This document shows, piece by piece, positions 26,262 to 34,117 of a stretch of 64,000 bases of DNA. A program made the position numbers and the translations under genes. Source of the stretch: Massilia violaceinigra (GTDB lineage Bacteria > Pseudomonadota > Gammaproteobacteria > Burkholderiales > Burkholderiaceae_D); assembly GCF_002752675.1 (NCBI RefSeq), contig NZ_CP024608.1:1674001-1738000 (forward strand), read 5' to 3'. The notes under the pieces are model-generated. The model was not told where the DNA came from, did not search any database, and saw only the letters and a program-made list of their open reading frames with translations. The first letter of the stretch is position 1. Each line of letters starts with the position of its first letter.

Positions 26262-27305
26262 TTAGCCGGGGAAGTTTTCCGGCGTTTTGGCGGCCGAACG
26301 CGCAGCAGCGCCGGAAATGACGTTGCGGCGAACCAGATCGGTCAGGTTCTGGTCCAGCGTCTGCATGCCGACCGAGCTGCCGGTCTGGATCGCGGAGTAC
26401 ATCTGCGCGATCTTCGCTTCGCGAATCAGGTTGCGGATCGCCGGCGTGCCGATCATGATTTCGTGCGCGGCGATACGGCCGGAGCCGTCCTTGGTCTTGA
26501 GCAGCGTCTGCGAAACGACGGCCTGCAGCGATTCGGACAACATCGCGCGGACCATCTCCTTTTCTTCGGACGGGAACACGTCGACGATACGGTCGATGGT
26601 TTTCGCGGCCGAGGAGGTGTGCAGCGTGCCGAAGACAAGGTGGCCCGTTTCCGCGGCCGACAGGGCCAGGCGGATGGTTTCCAGGTCGCGCAGCTCGCCC
26701 ACCAGGATGCAGTCCGGGTCTTCGCGCAGCGCCGAGCGCAAGGCGTTGTTGAACGAGAGTGTGTGCGGACCGACTTCGCGCTGGTTGATCAGGCACTTCT
26801 TCGAGTCGTGCACGAATTCGATCGGGTCTTCGATGGTCAGGATGTGGCCATACTCGTTTTCGTTGAGGTGGTTGACCATCGCCGCCAGGGTCGTCGACTT
26901 GCCCGAACCGGTCGGGCCGGTGACCAGCACCAGGCCGCGCGGACGCATCGCCAGTTCGGCGAAAATGCGCGGGGCGTTCAGGTCTTCCAGGCTCAGGATT
27001 TTTGAAGGAATGGTCCGCAGTACCGCCGACGCGCCGCGCTCCTGATTGAAGGCGTTGACGCGGAAACGCGCCAGGCCCGGAATCGCAAACGAGAAATCGC
27101 ACTCGAGCATTTCTTCGTACTGCTTGCGCTGGCCGTCATTCATGATGTCATAGATCATGCCGTGCACATCCTTGTGCTCCAGCGGCGGCAGATTGATGCG
27201 GCGAACGTCGCCGTGCACGCGGATCATCGGCGGCAAGCCGGATGAGAGGTGCAAATCGGATGCCTTGTTCTTGACGGAGAATGCGAGTAATTCGGAGATG
27301 TCCAT
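26262..27305 (-). CDS. pilT: Type IV pilus retraction ATPase PilT
   Basis: A 347-residue ATPase. MDISELLAFSVKNKASDLHLS is the classic PilT start (only a part is needed). Walker A GPTGSGKST lies at 130-138; Walker B is REDPDCILVGELRD and the C-terminal helix contains AIRNLIRE, essential for retraction in known PilT. It depolymerises pilin for twitching motility and DNA uptake. It is divergent from yggS with an 85-bp gap, the standard pilT/yggS/proC arrangement in Proteobacteria. Confidence 0.96.
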   Translation of the reverse strand: MDISELLAFSVKNKASDLHLSSGLPPMIRVHGDVRRINLPPLEHKDVHGMIYDIMNDGQRKQYEEMLECDFSFAIPGLARFRVNAFNQERGASAVLRTIPSKILSLEDLNAPRIFAELAMRPRGLVLVTGPTGSGKSTTLAAMVNHLNENEYGHILTIEDPIEFVHDSKKCLINQREVGPHTLSFNNALRSALREDPDCILVGELRDLETIRLALSAAETGHLVFGTLHTSSAAKTIDRIVDVFPSEEKEMVRAMLSESLQAVVSQTLLKTKDGSGRIAAHEIMIGTPAIRNLIREAKIAQMYSAIQTGSSVGMQTLDQNLTDLVRRNVISGAAARSAAKTPENFPG

Positions 27306-27390
27306 TTATAATCCCTGTGCCGTGAATGGGCGCGTGCCGATGGTGTGCGCATTTCGCAACGACCGACCTGCATTGAATTGCCCGCCGAAA

Positions 27391-28098
27391 ATGATTATGT
27401 CCACAATCGTCCAGAACTTGCAAGCTGTCGATGCGAGTATTGTTGCTGCGGCCGACGCCGCAGGCCGCTCCCGGAACGACGTGCAATTGCTCGCCGTTTC
27501 CAAGACTTTTCCTGCCGAGGCTGTACTTGAAGCCGCTGCCGCCGGGCAGTATGCGTTCGGAGAGAATTACTTGCAAGAAGCATTGGATAAAATTGCCGCG
27601 GTTTCGCACGCGCTGCCCGCTTCGCCGATGGAATGGCACTTCATCGGCCCTATACAGAGCAACAAGACGCGCCCGATCGCGGCCAGCTTCGCATGGGTGC
27701 ATACCGTCGAACGGCTCAAGATAGCGCAGCGTTTATCTGAACAACGCCCGCCGGAACTGGGGGCGCTGAATATTTGTCTGCAAGTTAACATCAGTGGTGA
27801 GGCTAGCAAGAGTGGTGTCACGCCGGAAGCATTGCCCGAATTGGCGCGCGCAGTGGCGCAACTGCCACACTTGCGCCTGCGTGGACTGATGGCGATCCCG
27901 GAAGCGCAGGCCCAGGTCGACCGGCAGCGCGCCGCGTTTCGCCAGTTGCGGGTGCTGTACGACCGGCTGCGCGCGGACGGTTTGGCGCTCGATACGCTGT
28001 CGATGGGCATGTCGGCCGACCTGGGCGCGGCGATTGCGGAAGGCGCGACCATCGTGCGGGTCGGCAGTGCGATTTTCGGATCACGGCAATACGAGTAA
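27391..28098 (+). CDS. YggS/PLPBP pyridoxal-phosphate homeostasis protein
   Basis: About 235 residues forming a single TIM barrel that binds pyridoxal phosphate on a Lys in LLAVSKTFPA (Lys36 if counted from MSTIV). ENYLQEALDK, WHFIGPIQSNK and GLMAIP are family signatures, and LSMGMSADLGAAIAEG at the C-terminus binds the phosphate. It buffers PLP and affects amino-acid metabolism. Two ATGs (27391 and 27397) are possible; neither has a strong Shine-Dalgarno. It lies 35 bases before proC, so co-transcription is likely. Confidence 0.93.
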   Translation: MIMSTIVQNLQAVDASIVAAADAAGRSRNDVQLLAVSKTFPAEAVLEAAAAGQYAFGENYLQEALDKIAAVSHALPASPMEWHFIGPIQSNKTRPIAASFAWVHTVERLKIAQRLSEQRPPELGALNICLQVNISGEASKSGVTPEALPELARAVAQLPHLRLRGLMAIPEAQAQVDRQRAAFRQLRVLYDRLRADGLALDTLSMGMSADLGAAIAEGATIVRVGSAIFGSRQYE

Positions 28099-28133
28099 CA
28101 ACATCAACGAAGAGCGGACTAATAAGGGTGGCT

Positions 28134-28949
28134 ATGAAGATTGCGTTTATCGGTGGTGGAAACATGGCGTCGGCGCTGATCGCCGGCCTGGCGGGCAAGC
28201 TGGCCGCGGGTGCGGATATTCACGTGGTCGATCCGAATGCCGATGCGCTGGCGCGGCTCAAGGCGCAGCATGGCGTGAGCACCAGCGGCGCGATCGATGG
28301 CGAGCTGGCCGGGTGCGATGCGATCGTGCTGGCGGTCAAACCGCAGCAAATGCGCGAGGTGGCGGCATCGCTGCTGCCCCAGTTGACCGGGGCGCCGCTG
28401 ATCCTGTCGATTGCGGCGGGCATCCGGGCGGCGGATTTGTCGCGCTGGCTCGGTGGCTATGGCGCGATTGTGCGGACCATGCCGAATACGCCGGCGCTGA
28501 TCGGGCTTGGCATCACCGGCATGGTGGCCACGGCGGGCGTGAACGAAGCGCAGAAGGCGGCGGCGGACGGCATCATGAAGGCCGTGGGCCAGACCGTGTG
28601 GCTCGATGGCGAGGACATGATCGATCCGGTGACGGCGGTGTCGGGCAGCGGGCCGGCGTATGTGTTTTACTTTATCGAGGCGATGCAGCAGGCGGCCGAG
28701 GAACTGGGCTTGTCGGCGCAGCAGGGCAAGCAGCTGGCCTTGGCCACGTTCACCGGGGCGGCGCAACTGGCGGCGCAGTCCGATGACGCGGTGTCCGTGC
28801 TCAGGGAGCGCGTCACGTCCAAGGGCGGCACGACTTATGCGGCCTTGCGCAGCATGGAAGACAGTGGTGTGAAGGAAAAGGTGGTTGCCGCGATCAAGGC
28901 GGCCGCGGCGCGGGGCAGGGAGTTGGGCGATGAGTTGGGGGCTGGGTAA
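28134..28949 (+). CDS. proC: Pyrroline-5-carboxylate reductase
   Basis: A 271-residue NAD(P)H-dependent enzyme for the last step of proline synthesis. The Rossmann motif FIGGGNMASALI is at the N-terminus; AVKPQQM and RTMPNTPALIG follow, and the C-terminal dimerisation domain has VSGSGPAYVFYFIEAM and VTSKGGTTYAAL. ATG at 28134 is preferred to an in-frame GTG two codons earlier because AAGGGTGG provides ribosome binding and MKIAFIGGG is the usual start. Likely in an operon with yggS. Confidence 0.95.
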   Translation: MKIAFIGGGNMASALIAGLAGKLAAGADIHVVDPNADALARLKAQHGVSTSGAIDGELAGCDAIVLAVKPQQMREVAASLLPQLTGAPLILSIAAGIRAADLSRWLGGYGAIVRTMPNTPALIGLGITGMVATAGVNEAQKAAADGIMKAVGQTVWLDGEDMIDPVTAVSGSGPAYVFYFIEAMQQAAEELGLSAQQGKQLALATFTGAAQLAAQSDDAVSVLRERVTSKGGTTYAALRSMEDSGVKEKVVAAIKAAAARGRELGDELGAG

Positions 28950-29123
28950 TCGTCGTTTGCGCCATCCCCGCGTCGTCGTTCGCAGCATGACCCATCGTCC
29001 GACTTTCCGCGAAGGCGACAGTGTCGGGGAAACTGCTCAGCACTTTTGGAACCGGGCAAGGCGGCATCCGGTGCCAGCCCCGGGCGGCGAAGCAGCCGCC
29101 TGATCCCGACGCTCGCCGAACAG

Positions 29124-29157
29124 GGGCCCGTGCGCGCAAGCGCCGGGCCCTTGTTGT
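29124..29157 (+). terminator. Bulged hairpin terminator between convergent genes
   Basis: GGGCCCG (29124-29130) pairs with CGGGCCC (29144-29150); inside it GCGC pairs with GCGC around a GCAA tetraloop, with one bulged T. TTGTTGT follows on the plus strand. It lies 175 bases after proC and 28 before the end of the convergent propeller gene, so it probably ends the yggS-proC message. Confidence 0.6.
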
Positions 29158-29184
29158 CTGTGCCGGCAGGACCAGTGGCTGCCG

Positions 29185-30078
29185 CTAGGCGGGCTGGTTG
29201 ATGACGAGGTGAGTGGCGTACAGCTGGGAACTGGACGAGTCGGTATAGACCAGGCACAACTGGGTGTCGGTGGCGGCCAGCGCGGGGACCGAGGTCCCCT
29301 GGTCAAGAATTTTCTGGGCGGGATTCCAACCGGTGCCGTCGGGGAAGGTACTGACCCACAATTGCGGTCCATTGGAATCGGGATACACCATGTACAGGCA
29401 GTCCTGGAAGCAGGCCAGCGCCGGAATGGACGTGCCTTGTCCGTCGATGGGCTGTGCGTTGTTCCAGTTCACCCCGTCAATCGATGTGGTCCAGTACAAC
29501 TGCGAGCTGTCCGAACCCGTGTACACCATGTACAGCGTGTCGCCCATGGTAGCGAGCGCCGGTACCGATGTGTACTGGTTGGGGATTTGCACCGCCTGTG
29601 TCCAGTTGATGCCGTCGGGCGAGGTGCTGGCCCAGAGCTGGTCGGAGCCGTTCGAATCGGCGTACACCATGCACAACGTTTCCCCGAGTGCCGCGAGCGC
29701 CGGGATCGACGTTTGTTGTCCGATCTGATTTGCTGGCGTCCACTTGGTGCCGTCTGTGGACTGCGTCTGATACAACTGCGGAAAGTCGTTGCCGTAGCCG
29801 GCATACAGCATGCACAGGGTGTCGCCAAGCAGGGCCAGCGCCGGCACATTGGTCTGCTGGTCGATTTGCGTGGCGTGTGACCACTTGATCATGTCGGTCG
29901 ACAGCGTGGTCCAGATCTGCCCGTCACCGTTGGCGTCGCTGTAGGCCATGCAAAAGCCGCCTTGCGGCGCCGCCGCAAGCGCGGGAATCGAGGTAAATTG
30001 GCCGGTGATGGCGACCGGATCGGCAAACTGAATGACATTGTCGGCGCTGCGTTGGGGAATTTTCTCAGGCTTGTTCAT
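29185..30078 (-). CDS. Six-repeat beta-propeller-like protein
   Basis: A 297-residue protein of about six repeats of 44-46 residues, each following the pattern TSIPALAxLGDTLxMVYxDSNGSxQLW then STxDGxxW. The spacing and the aromatic/Asp-box-like S-x-DG-x-x-W turn suggest a six-bladed propeller resembling sialidase or fucolectin-type sugar binding (inference from pattern, not homology search). There is no signal peptide, so it is cytoplasmic or released by a non-Sec route. Downstream it converges with proC; upstream, 110 bases away on the same strand, is another unrecognised protein. Repeats are very regular, suggesting recent internal duplication. Confidence 0.75.
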   Translation of the reverse strand: MNKPEKIPQRSADNVIQFADPVAITGQFTSIPALAAAPQGGFCMAYSDANGDGQIWTTLSTDMIKWSHATQIDQQTNVPALALLGDTLCMLYAGYGNDFPQLYQTQSTDGTKWTPANQIGQQTSIPALAALGETLCMVYADSNGSDQLWASTSPDGINWTQAVQIPNQYTSVPALATMGDTLYMVYTGSDSSQLYWTTSIDGVNWNNAQPIDGQGTSIPALACFQDCLYMVYPDSNGPQLWVSTFPDGTGWNPAQKILDQGTSVPALAATDTQLCLVYTDSSSSQLYATHLVINQPA

Positions 30079-30188
30079 GGCGATTCTCCGGTTGGTTGTG
30101 ACGCAGTGGTGGTACGTGGGTGCGCCAGCTGGCGCGTGGCCCTTGCAGCGGCCAATTCGTGGCCGACTTCATGACTGGGAAAGCAGGA

Positions 30189-31229
30189 TCAGCTGGCATC
30201 TTGTCCGCCCCACACCACCAGCGAAAAATCCTGGCGCGTGGGGGTCAGCTGGGACAGGGGCAGCACGTTGCGGTCGCTCGCATACACGGTCACCGTGTCG
30301 GGCGAGGTAATGGCCAGCCCCTTGCCCCATCGAAAACTGCTATTCATATAGGTTTCCGCAAGCGCCCACAGGATCAGGATGATTGCATTGGCCAGCGGCG
30401 TCTGATCGTTGAGCAGGTAGCTCAGCACGTCGGTCAGCGACTGGCTCACGCCCGGCACCGGCATGATGCGATGATCCAGTTTGGACAAGGGCAGGCCGGC
30501 CGCCAGGTCGATGCTGTACAGGCACATGAGGTTGTTGCTGCCGTCGTCATCGGCGTTCAGGGTGAACATGAAAATGCGGCCATCGGTCTGGGTGACCAGC
30601 GCCAGGCCAGCACCGGACTCGGCAAACGTGCTTGTGTGATAGACCGCGTCGAACAGAATCTGTCCGTATTGCAGGGTGTCGCTGCGGGAGCGGTACAGGG
30701 TCAGGCTGTTTCCATTGACGCCGGCGACGATGTAGCGCCCGCCCGGCCCCGCTTCCTTGGTCATGCCCACGCCGTTGATGCCTTCGGTGCGCGCGATGCT
30801 GCCAAGAACTTGCATCGGCTCGTTGCGCAGGGTCGCTTGCAGGTCGCAAATCTGGATCACGGACTGGTCGCCGCTGGTTTCGGTCGGCTGGATGCCCATG
30901 GCCATGAAGCTGCCGCAGGCCTGGGACGAGCAGGGATGGCACCAGCCTTGCTCGTCGGTATCGTAGGTGGCGGCGATCGTGCCGTCGGCGCCGGCACCGA
31001 GCCGGTCGGCGATCAGGTATTTGCCGCAGGTCGCCCCGGATTCCAGGTCGGTGTGGGTGAAAATGAGCTTGTCGGCGTAGGCGGCAATGCCCTTGAAATG
31101 CGAGAGCACCATGCCGCCAGGTGAGGTGGGATCGACCGGGCAGGCGTAGTAGTTGCGCGTGGCGGCGTCGGGAACGGCATGGAAGGCGGCCAGTACATCA
31201 TGCATTTCGAGATTGGACGGGATCATCAT
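30189..31229 (-). CDS. Unrecognised 346-residue protein beside the propeller gene
   Basis: A 346-residue protein I cannot assign. It has no signal peptide. Segments such as GGRYIVAGVNGNSLTLYRSRSDTLQYGQ and LVTQTDGRIFMFTLNADDDGS (fragments only) look like propeller blades. Four Cys residues cluster in the first third (CPVDP, CGKYL, CHPC, AC). A helical insertion with a hydrophobic stretch (LANAIILILWALAETY) lies near 295. It shares strand and neighbourhood with the six-repeat protein, so both may belong to one unit. Start at 31229 is not fixed by a strong Shine-Dalgarno; the second Met is possible. Confidence 0.6.
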   Translation of the reverse strand: MMIPSNLEMHDVLAAFHAVPDAATRNYYACPVDPTSPGGMVLSHFKGIAAYADKLIFTHTDLESGATCGKYLIADRLGAGADGTIAATYDTDEQGWCHPCSSQACGSFMAMGIQPTETSGDQSVIQICDLQATLRNEPMQVLGSIARTEGINGVGMTKEAGPGGRYIVAGVNGNSLTLYRSRSDTLQYGQILFDAVYHTSTFAESGAGLALVTQTDGRIFMFTLNADDDGSNNLMCLYSIDLAAGLPLSKLDHRIMPVPGVSQSLTDVLSYLLNDQTPLANAIILILWALAETYMNSSFRWGKGLAITSPDTVTVYASDRNVLPLSQLTPTRQDFSLVVWGGQDAS

Positions 31230-32059
31230 GCTGCGCTCCTGGTGGTGGGCGTTGGGCGCTCGGTGGTGGGCGGATGTATCCAGTGTGGCAGTCTCTTGTC
31301 TGCGCGATAAGTATCTTTACCGTTACAGTCCGCCTTGTTACGGTAACCGGCCGGCGCCGGCGGCATGCTGGCGCAGGCCCGCGCAAATCCCGGCCGCCAG
31401 GAGCTCCGCCGGGCGATCGCCCAGGTTCGCAAAAGTCGAATTGACGCGACCACACGATGCTGGCGGCCGCGCCACCCTGCGCCCTGTTCGTGGACCGGCT
31501 CGAAGCCCTGTTCATTCTGCCGGCCATCACGCCCACCACCCGCAGCGCCACCCCGGCCCGGCACTGGCGAGGGCCAGACCGATGACATGCTGCTGCCCCA
31601 GGGCAAACAGCTTAATGAAGCGTTGAACTTGCTGGCGCGGCCGGACCTGGCGCTGCCGACAGTCCCAAGATCCACCTGCTCGACCCTGGGTGCGCGCGCG
31701 TATCTGCCTGGGCCTGGAACCGGATGCTACAAACGGCAAGGCGCGTCTGCAGCCGTTGGGCGAGCGCGATGCCGATATTGTGCCTTCAGGGAAAAGTACC
31801 TGTGTCGATCAGGTGAATGACAGCGAGAAGCTCTTGCTCAACATATTATTGATGGTGCTACATATGGAGGATGCGGGCAAGCGCGTGGGCGTCGATCCGC
31901 ACATTACCAAGGTCCCTGCTGCGCCAGGCTGCGGCGCCGGGCAAGACCCGGACTTGCCCGGCGTGGGCGCTGCGGGATCGACCGCTTTTTCGCCAATCGC
32001 CATTTCACCCGTATCCGGGTCGCGGGAAGCCGGTTCTGGCAATGCCAGAGACGAGGGGC
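31230..32059. other. 830-bp stretch with no convincing gene
   Basis: No frame here has sustained coding character or a recognisable domain. Short plus-strand segments with codon-like bias (for instance around 31560-31660 and 31690-32085) are interrupted by stops and frame changes, which fits a decayed gene, but I could not identify its origin. No terminator, repeat or RNA gene is evident. The left end should include the promoter of the minus-strand unknown gene. Confidence 0.5.
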
Positions 32060-32356
32060 TTATTTCTTGCGCACCAGCCCCATGACACTGCGCGCCGCCT
32101 TGATCAGCGACAGGCCCATGGTCAGCATCGGCAGCACCTTGCCCGACTTGGCCATGACCAACCCAGCCACCGTCCCGACGATCCCCAGCGGCAGCTTCAT
32201 GCCGCCGCCACCGAACAGTTTGCCGATCCCGCCCGCCGGATGATTCAGGGGCGTCATCAGCGCGCCAATCTCGCGCGCGGCGTCGCGCCGCTGCATCGAA
32301 CACTGCACAATCAGCGCCTCGCGCCGTTCGGCCAGCGACAGTTTGTCGTTACTCAT
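32060..32356 (-). CDS. YqjK-like protein
   Basis: Encodes 98 residues. The N-terminal LAERREALIVQCSMQRRDAA followed by a Gly-rich segment and a C-terminal hydrophobic helix (PLGIVGTVAGLVMA) resembles YqjK-family proteins that accompany yqjD and yqjE. Start MSNDK was chosen over an ATG five codons upstream because it fits the family N-terminus. It overlaps the yqjE-like gene by eight bases. The three genes form a compact stress-type membrane operon (inference from E. coli yqjDEK). Confidence 0.7.
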   Translation of the reverse strand: MSNDKLSLAERREALIVQCSMQRRDAAREIGALMTPLNHPAGGIGKLFGGGGMKLPLGIVGTVAGLVMAKSGKVLPMLTMGLSLIKAARSVMGLVRKK

Positions 32357-32726
32357 CGGCGTGCCCCGCATTCCTGATGAAATTGACGTCCTTGTTCAGT
32401 TCAGCCACGGTCGCTCCCAGCAGACGCGGACGCGCGTCGAAACTGCGCTTGACCTGCATCGCAATCAGGCCGCCGGCGACGCCGAACAGCGCCGCCATGG
32501 CGCCAATGGCTTCGAGCCGGTAGCTGTCCCAGAAAATGACCACCACCAGCAGCACCACCAGCAAGGCGGCGATGCCGAACAGGATCAGCGACGCCAGCGC
32601 AAGCACGAAATACCCAAGAAAGCGTTGCAGCTCCTCCTGCACCTCGACGGCGGCCAGTTCCAGCCGCGTTTGCACCATGGCGACGAGGGTCGCCCCGATC
32701 CGCCCCACCGATTCGGCGATCGCCAT
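32349..32726 (-). CDS. YqjE/phage-holin superfamily III membrane protein
   Basis: Encodes 125 residues with two adjacent hydrophobic segments (about 39-62 and 73-95) after an amphipathic helix RLELAAVEVQEELQRF. This matches the YqjE / putative Actinobacterial holin-X (phage holin family 3) pattern. It is not a phage remnant: the neighbours are YqjD- and YqjK-like. Start MAIAES is set by family comparison. Overlaps yqjK by eight bases and lies five bases after yqjD. Confidence 0.78.
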   Translation of the reverse strand: MAIAESVGRIGATLVAMVQTRLELAAVEVQEELQRFLGYFVLALASLILFGIAALLVVLLVVVIFWDSYRLEAIGAMAALFGVAGGLIAMQVKRSFDARPRLLGATVAELNKDVNFIRNAGHADE

Positions 32727-32731
32727 GCGCC

Positions 32732-33052
32732 TTACCTGCGCGAAATGAGCATGCCGATGATGCAGCCGGCTGCAGCACCGATCCCGACCGCTTTCCACGG
32801 GTTCTCTTGCACGTACTCGTCCGTCGCCTTGGCCGCGACCTTGGTTTTATGGACCACCGCTTCTTCCAGGCGAATCAGGTCCGCCTTGGCGCTCGTCAGG
32901 GTGCGCTCGAACTTGGCCTTGGCCGCCTGCAGCTCTTCGCCGGTCAGCTGGCTGCCGTGGCGCAGCCACTGTTCGGCATCCTGGATCACGGATTTCAGGT
33001 CGTTCATCAACTGGTCGCGCGCGCCTGGTTTGGTTGGGATGGATTCGATCAT
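32732..33052 (-). CDS. YqjD/ElaB-type DUF883 membrane-anchored protein
   Basis: Encodes 106 residues: a long helix (about 20-80) then ENPWKAVGIGAAAGCIIGMLISRR, the hallmark C-terminal tail anchor of DUF883 proteins. E. coli YqjD and ElaB anchor to the inner membrane and bind ribosomes in stationary phase (family knowledge). First gene of the yqjD-yqjE-yqjK-like unit on the minus strand. No promoter element is clear in the 106 bases before it. Confidence 0.87.
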   Translation of the reverse strand: MIESIPTKPGARDQLMNDLKSVIQDAEQWLRHGSQLTGEELQAAKAKFERTLTSAKADLIRLEEAVVHKTKVAAKATDEYVQENPWKAVGIGAAAGCIIGMLISRR

Positions 33053-33158
33053 TTTTGTTACCTCGTAAGTGAATTTATAGGAAAGCCCAGTGTGCCGAAC
33101 GCGTCGATGTAGATGTTGTGCGTTAGCAATATTGACTTTCTGTGTTATCGGAACAACA

Positions 33159-34013
33159 TCAGCTGAAAGCGTAGTCTAACGCCACACCGGCAAAAAGGGC
33201 CGCACCCAACCAATTGTTGTGGCGAAAAGCGGCAAAACAAGCCATGCGTTCGCGTCCACGGATCAAAGTGTAGTGATAAAGCGCCACTGCGGCGGCCACG
33301 GCGACTCCCCCGACGAACCAGCCGCGCAAGCCTTCGAGCCAGCCGCACACGAGGATGATGGCCAGCGCGGCGCCGTAGCACAGCATGACGGCGGCCACGT
33401 CGAAGCGGCCGAAGGTGATGGCCGAGGTGCGGATGCCGATCCGGATGTCGTCGTCGCGGTCGACCATGGCGTATTCGGTGTCGTAGGCGATGGCCCAGAA
33501 CACATTGGCCACCAGCAGCCACCAGGCCGCGGCCGGCACCTGGTCCTGCACGGCTGCAAAGCCCATCGGGATGCCGAAGCCGAAGGCGATGCCCAGGTAG
33601 GCCTGGGGAATGGCGAAAAAGCGCTTGAAGTAGGGATAGCTGCCGGCGATGATGACGGCGGCCACGGAGAGCTGCTTGGTCAGGGTGTTGAGCGGCAGGA
33701 TCAGCAGGAAGGAAATCACGGACAGGGTGGCGGCGACAGCCAGCGCTTCCCAGCTCTTGATGCGCCCGCTGGTGAGGGGACGTTCGGCGGTGCGCTTGAC
33801 GTGCTTGTCGAAGTCGCGGTCGGCGTAATCGTTGATGGCGCAGCCGGCCGAACGCATCAGGACGGTGCCGAGGGTGAAGATGGCAACGACGGCGGGGTCG
33901 GGCCTGCCCCGCGCGGCGATCCAGAGAGCGATCAGCGTGGGCCAGAGCAGCAGCAGGATGCCAATCGGCTTGTCCAGCCGGACCAGGCGGAAGTACAGCG
34001 ACAACTTGTTCAT
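33159..34013 (-). CDS. ubiA: 4-hydroxybenzoate polyprenyltransferase
   Basis: A 284-residue integral membrane prenyltransferase attaching the octaprenyl chain to 4-hydroxybenzoate in ubiquinone synthesis. The first Asp-rich motif NDYADRDFD lies at 61-69 and a second (YAMVDRDDD) near 190-200; both bind Mg-diphosphate. [14 protein letters not shown] at the start is characteristic. About eight to nine helices are predicted. No ubiC lies next to it. The upstream 104 bases separate it from the hybrid kinase gene. Confidence 0.94.
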   Translation of the reverse strand: MNKLSLYFRLVRLDKPIGILLLLWPTLIALWIAARGRPDPAVVAIFTLGTVLMRSAGCAINDYADRDFDKHVKRTAERPLTSGRIKSWEALAVAATLSVISFLLILPLNTLTKQLSVAAVIIAGSYPYFKRFFAIPQAYLGIAFGFGIPMGFAAVQDQVPAAAWWLLVANVFWAIAYDTEYAMVDRDDDIRIGIRTSAITFGRFDVAAVMLCYGAALAIILVCGWLEGLRGWFVGGVAVAAAVALYHYTLIRGRERMACFAAFRHNNWLGAALFAGVALDYAFS

Positions 34014-34117
34014 GGTTGGGTCGCTGGCGCGACTGTCGTGGGCGAGCCTTGGATTTTACTGTGTTTGCACGAAGGCGTGAACGCCGTGTTGCACAGGCAA
34101 GCCGCACGCGCCCTCGC

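Noticed and set aside
32349..32726. Phage holin as evidence of a prophage
   Set aside because: The neighbours are YqjD- and YqjK-like; the holin-family match is the chromosomal YqjE type and no other phage gene is present.
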